A stretch of DNA of 64,000 bases from Aedoeadaptatus coxii (GTDB lineage: Bacteria > Bacillota > Clostridia > Tissierellales > Peptoniphilaceae), in NCBI RefSeq assembly GCF_001553115.1, contig NZ_KQ960172.1:148111-212110 (forward strand), in the 5' to 3' direction. A model generated the notes under the pieces. That model had not been told where the DNA came from and ran no database searches. It saw nothing but the letters and a program-made list of their open reading frames with translations. Positions 61,965 through 64,000 of the stretch are shown one piece after another; position 1 is the first letter of the stretch, and every line of letters starts with the position of its first letter. A program made the translations under genes and the position numbers.

Positions 61965-64000
61965 CTACCAATCTACTCGGTCATTGTCAACGCTACCGGC
62001 GTTTGCGAGGAGTTTTTCAATTTCCCTTTCCTCATCCGCCGTTATGTCGATTTTATGGTAATCTCCGTCTGCGGAAGTCCAGAGATAGAGATCGGGCATC
62101 TCCCCTTTAATGGCTTCGTAAGCTTTTCCGTAAAGGCCGATTTGCAAGCGGTATTGATCGATGAGATGAGAGCCGATGCCTCGCTCCCCGGTTTTAAAGT
62201 CGATAATGGCCACCCGCCCGTCCAGGATGCGAAGCTGATCGTAAAATCCTTCCAAGGTTACCTTTCCGAAATTGGCAGAGAACGGAACTTCCGTGCCGAG
62301 TATTTCCGCCTCTTCCAGCGTTTTATCGTAGCGATCCATGGCGGCCTTTAACCGCTCCCCGTTAACGCCGAGTGATTCGCCGCGCTGTAAAAGTCGCGCC
62401 TTTAAATCCTCGTCCGGAGCTGTGGCGCGCTGGGCGTAATGGTGAAAGAGCGAACCGAAGGCCAGGTAATTTTCTCCGCTGCCCTTGCCCTGGGCGAGAA
62501 TTTCCTCTTCCTGTTTGCGCAAAAGACCGCTGGCGGATACCACTTTCCGCTTTTCCAAGTGAATGGGCTTTCGCTCCTCTTGAGGTACGGCGGGATCATC
62601 TTTCGTCGCAGTCGATGGTATCTCATGGACATCCTCTTCATCAAATTCGATACCATCCAAATAAGATAAAAGGCCCGATGAACTTTCCTTGGATTTGATG
62701 AGGTAGAGATAATTTTCCGCCCGCGTCATGGCGACGTAAAGCAGACGACGAATTTCGTCGCGATTTTCCGCTTTTTGAATCTCCCGATTCAAATTGTAAA
62801 CCGCGGACGCGTCGGGTCTGTGAATGCCGACGCCGTATTCCTCCGAGTAATTAAAAAGCCCGCCTTCCCCTCGCTCCTTAGCGAAGAGATGGCCCATATA
62901 AACTCTTTCGTACTCCAACCCTTTGGCGCCGTGCATGGTGGAAATGTCGATGTCCGCTTCGCCGCCGAACACCGCTTCTCCCACTTTTTCACGCTCCGAA
63001 TCTTTCTTGATCTTATCTAAAAACCCTTCGATGGTATGGCCCTCGTGTTCGTAAGATTCCGCAAGGGATAAAAATACGTCTACATTGGCGACTCCCTGTT
63101 CGCCTCTTTTGCGAAATACACTGTCATAATAGCCGCTCCAATGAATGAGTTCCTTTAAAAAAACATAGGGTGAGCAAAGGGATTCCCGCTCTTTTAAAAA
63201 TTCCTCGAAACGCGAACGGCGATCGTGTGCATCGTCCCCGAGGGGCAGTCCCTTTTCCGAGCGATAAAGATCTTCTCGAGACCAGCCTACGAAAGGCGAA
63301 CGCAAAGCGGCGAGGGAAAGATTTTCCTCGGCCTGAGCTTCTAAAGCGATGACGAGATCCCGCACCTCTCGCGCGTCGTAAAAACCGTCGGAACTCCTGT
63401 TGCGATAGCGAATCCCCTGCTCGCGAAACACTTCTTCGTAAACACTCATCCATTTTTTTCGCCAAAGGAGAAGGGCGCGGGAAGAGGCAGGGTGCTTGCG
63501 AATGTCCTCGGCGATCCAAAGGGCTTCCCTACGAATGGAATCTTCGTCGTCTTCCCCTTCTCCTACGTCGATGCCGCGAAATTCCCAGTCCCCTTCCCCG
63601 TGGCCGATAACCTCATCGTCGCCGAAAAGATCATCGAAGTAATCTTTTATTAAGGCCACAAGATCGGCGTGGGAACGGTAGTTGTTCACGAGGGACATGG
63701 ACGTCGCCCCGTCTTTTACCATGTCCTCGCCGAAAGATTCGCTCGTCAAACGATCGGCGCCGCGAAAACCGTAAATCGATTGTTTTTTGTCGCCGACGAT
63801 AAAGAGGGTACTCTCGCCTTTCAACGCTTTCAGCAATCGAATTTGCAAAGGATTCGTATCCTGAAATTCATCTACGAGCAAATGATCATAGGCCGGCGCA
63901 GCTACACCGGATTCTAAGAGAGCCGTGGCTTTTTCCAAAAGATCCTGAAAATCCACCGCGCCTTTTTCCCTCTTCGCCTTGCGGTACGATGCGTCTAAAT
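61965..64000 (-). CDS. addA: AddA-type ATP-dependent helicase/nuclease (partial, N-terminal part outside window)
   Basis: The frame stays open to base 64000, leaving 678 codons of the C-terminal part; the usual AddA is ~1150-1250 residues. Superfamily 1 motifs visible are II (LLVDEFQDTNPLQ), III (FIVGDKKQSIYGFRGAD), IV (NNYRSHADLV), V (STMHGAKGLEYERVY) and VI (YVAMTRAENYLYLI). A RecB-type nuclease domain follows with FGSLFHHYAQ, GFYDQLRIL, VAIIDFKTG (Asp and Lys of the active site) and DQYRLQIGLYGKAY. With AddB it processes double-strand breaks for RecA. AddB is not in the window; a standalone UvrD-nuclease fusion remains possible. The gene lies just upstream of copA with no terminator between. 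Confidence 0.85.
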   Translation of the reverse strand, partial: LDASYRKAKREKGAVDFQDLLEKATALLESGVAAPAYDHLLVDEFQDTNPLQIRLLKALKGESTLFIVGDKKQSIYGFRGADRLTSESFGEDMVKDGATSMSLVNNYRSHADLVALIKDYFDDLFGDDEVIGHGEGDWEFRGIDVGEGEDDEDSIRREALWIAEDIRKHPASSRALLLWRKKWMSVYEEVFREQGIRYRNRSSDGFYDAREVRDLVIALEAQAEENLSLAALRSPFVGWSREDLYRSEKGLPLGDDAHDRRSRFEEFLKERESLCSPYVFLKELIHWSGYYDSVFRKRGEQGVANVDVFLSLAESYEHEGHTIEGFLDKIKKDSEREKVGEAVFGGEADIDISTMHGAKGLEYERVYMGHLFAKERGEGGLFNYSEEYGVGIHRPDASAVYNLNREIQKAENRDEIRRLLYVAMTRAENYLYLIKSKESSSGLLSYLDGIEFDEEDVHEIPSTATKDDPAVPQEERKPIHLEKRKVVSASGLLRKQEEEILAQGKGSGENYLAFGSLFHHYAQRATAPDEDLKARLLQRGESLGVNGERLKAAMDRYDKTLEEAEILGTEVPFSANFGKVTLEGFYDQLRILDGRVAIIDFKTGERGIGSHLIDQYRLQIGLYGKAYEAIKGEMPDLYLWTSADGDYHKIDITADEEREIEKLLANAGSVDNDRVDW

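Overview
The window looks like chromosomal DNA of a non-sporulating, anaerobic Firmicute of moderate GC, most likely a relative of the Peptoniphilaceae (Tissierellia). This placement is inferred from gene content and order, not from a database match. The clues are strong Gram-positive ribosome binding sites, a T-box leader, lipoprotein signals, an InlB-type-repeat surface protein, [FeFe]-hydrogenase maturation genes, an NADH:rubredoxin-reductase-like flavoprotein, a D-cysteine desulfhydrase-like enzyme, and the Bacillus/Clostridium glmU-to-ftsH gene order stripped of its sporulation genes. Almost every gene is on the minus strand. Only an M16C peptidase (17.5-20.4 kb) and one small membrane protein (45.3 kb) are on the plus strand. 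I saw no rRNA, tRNA, CRISPR array, prophage or intact insertion sequence.

Layout. 1-4.8 kb: C-terminally cut-off giant surface protein, visibly more AT-rich than the rest. 5.0-8.1 kb: a LuxR-type two-component system (histidine kinase + response regulator) followed by three small membrane proteins. A 14-base motif lies at the same distance from the -10 box of both promoters in this module. 8.2-10.3 kb: an EF-G-like GTPase with altered catalytic motifs. 10.3-10.8 kb: a gene-poor gap with imperfect direct and inverted repeats. 10.8-17.4 kb: D-cysteine desulfhydrase, a histidine phosphatase, isoleucyl-tRNA synthetase (IleRS2 type) behind a T-box leader, an Rrf2 regulator and a SAF-domain dehydrogenase. 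17.5-20.4 kb: M16C peptidase on the plus strand.

20.6-34.7 kb (transcribed from high to low coordinates): glmU, prs, pth, mfd, prsA-like foldase, mazG/yabN, hup, rqcP-like S4 gene, divIC-like gene, S1-domain gene, tilS, hpt, ftsH. This is a housekeeping cluster for cell-wall precursor, PRPP, translation quality control, DNA repair, tRNA modification and protein turnover. 34.8-38.6 kb: TM1266-family gene, hydE, hydG, hydF, which build the H-cluster. 38.8-44.0 kb: BMP-type nucleoside ABC importer (binding lipoprotein, ATPase, two permeases) with a PPC-domain gene at its end. 44.1-46.9 kb: two uncharacterised membrane proteins and the NROR-like flavoprotein. 47.0-51.2 kb: XRE/cupin regulator and potABCD polyamine importer.

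51.5-57.7 kb: tig-clpP-clpX-lon-ysxC proteostasis block. 57.8-59.3 kb: zinc-ribbon membrane protein, an L-lactate-dehydrogenase-family enzyme with an unusual substrate-loop residue, and a small YdbC/PC4-like protein. 59.3-61.9 kb: copper ATPase with a CopZ-like domain fused at its C terminus, where a strong internal ribosome binding site could also give free CopZ. 62.0-64.0 kb: C-terminal part of an AddA-type helicase-nuclease that runs off the window.
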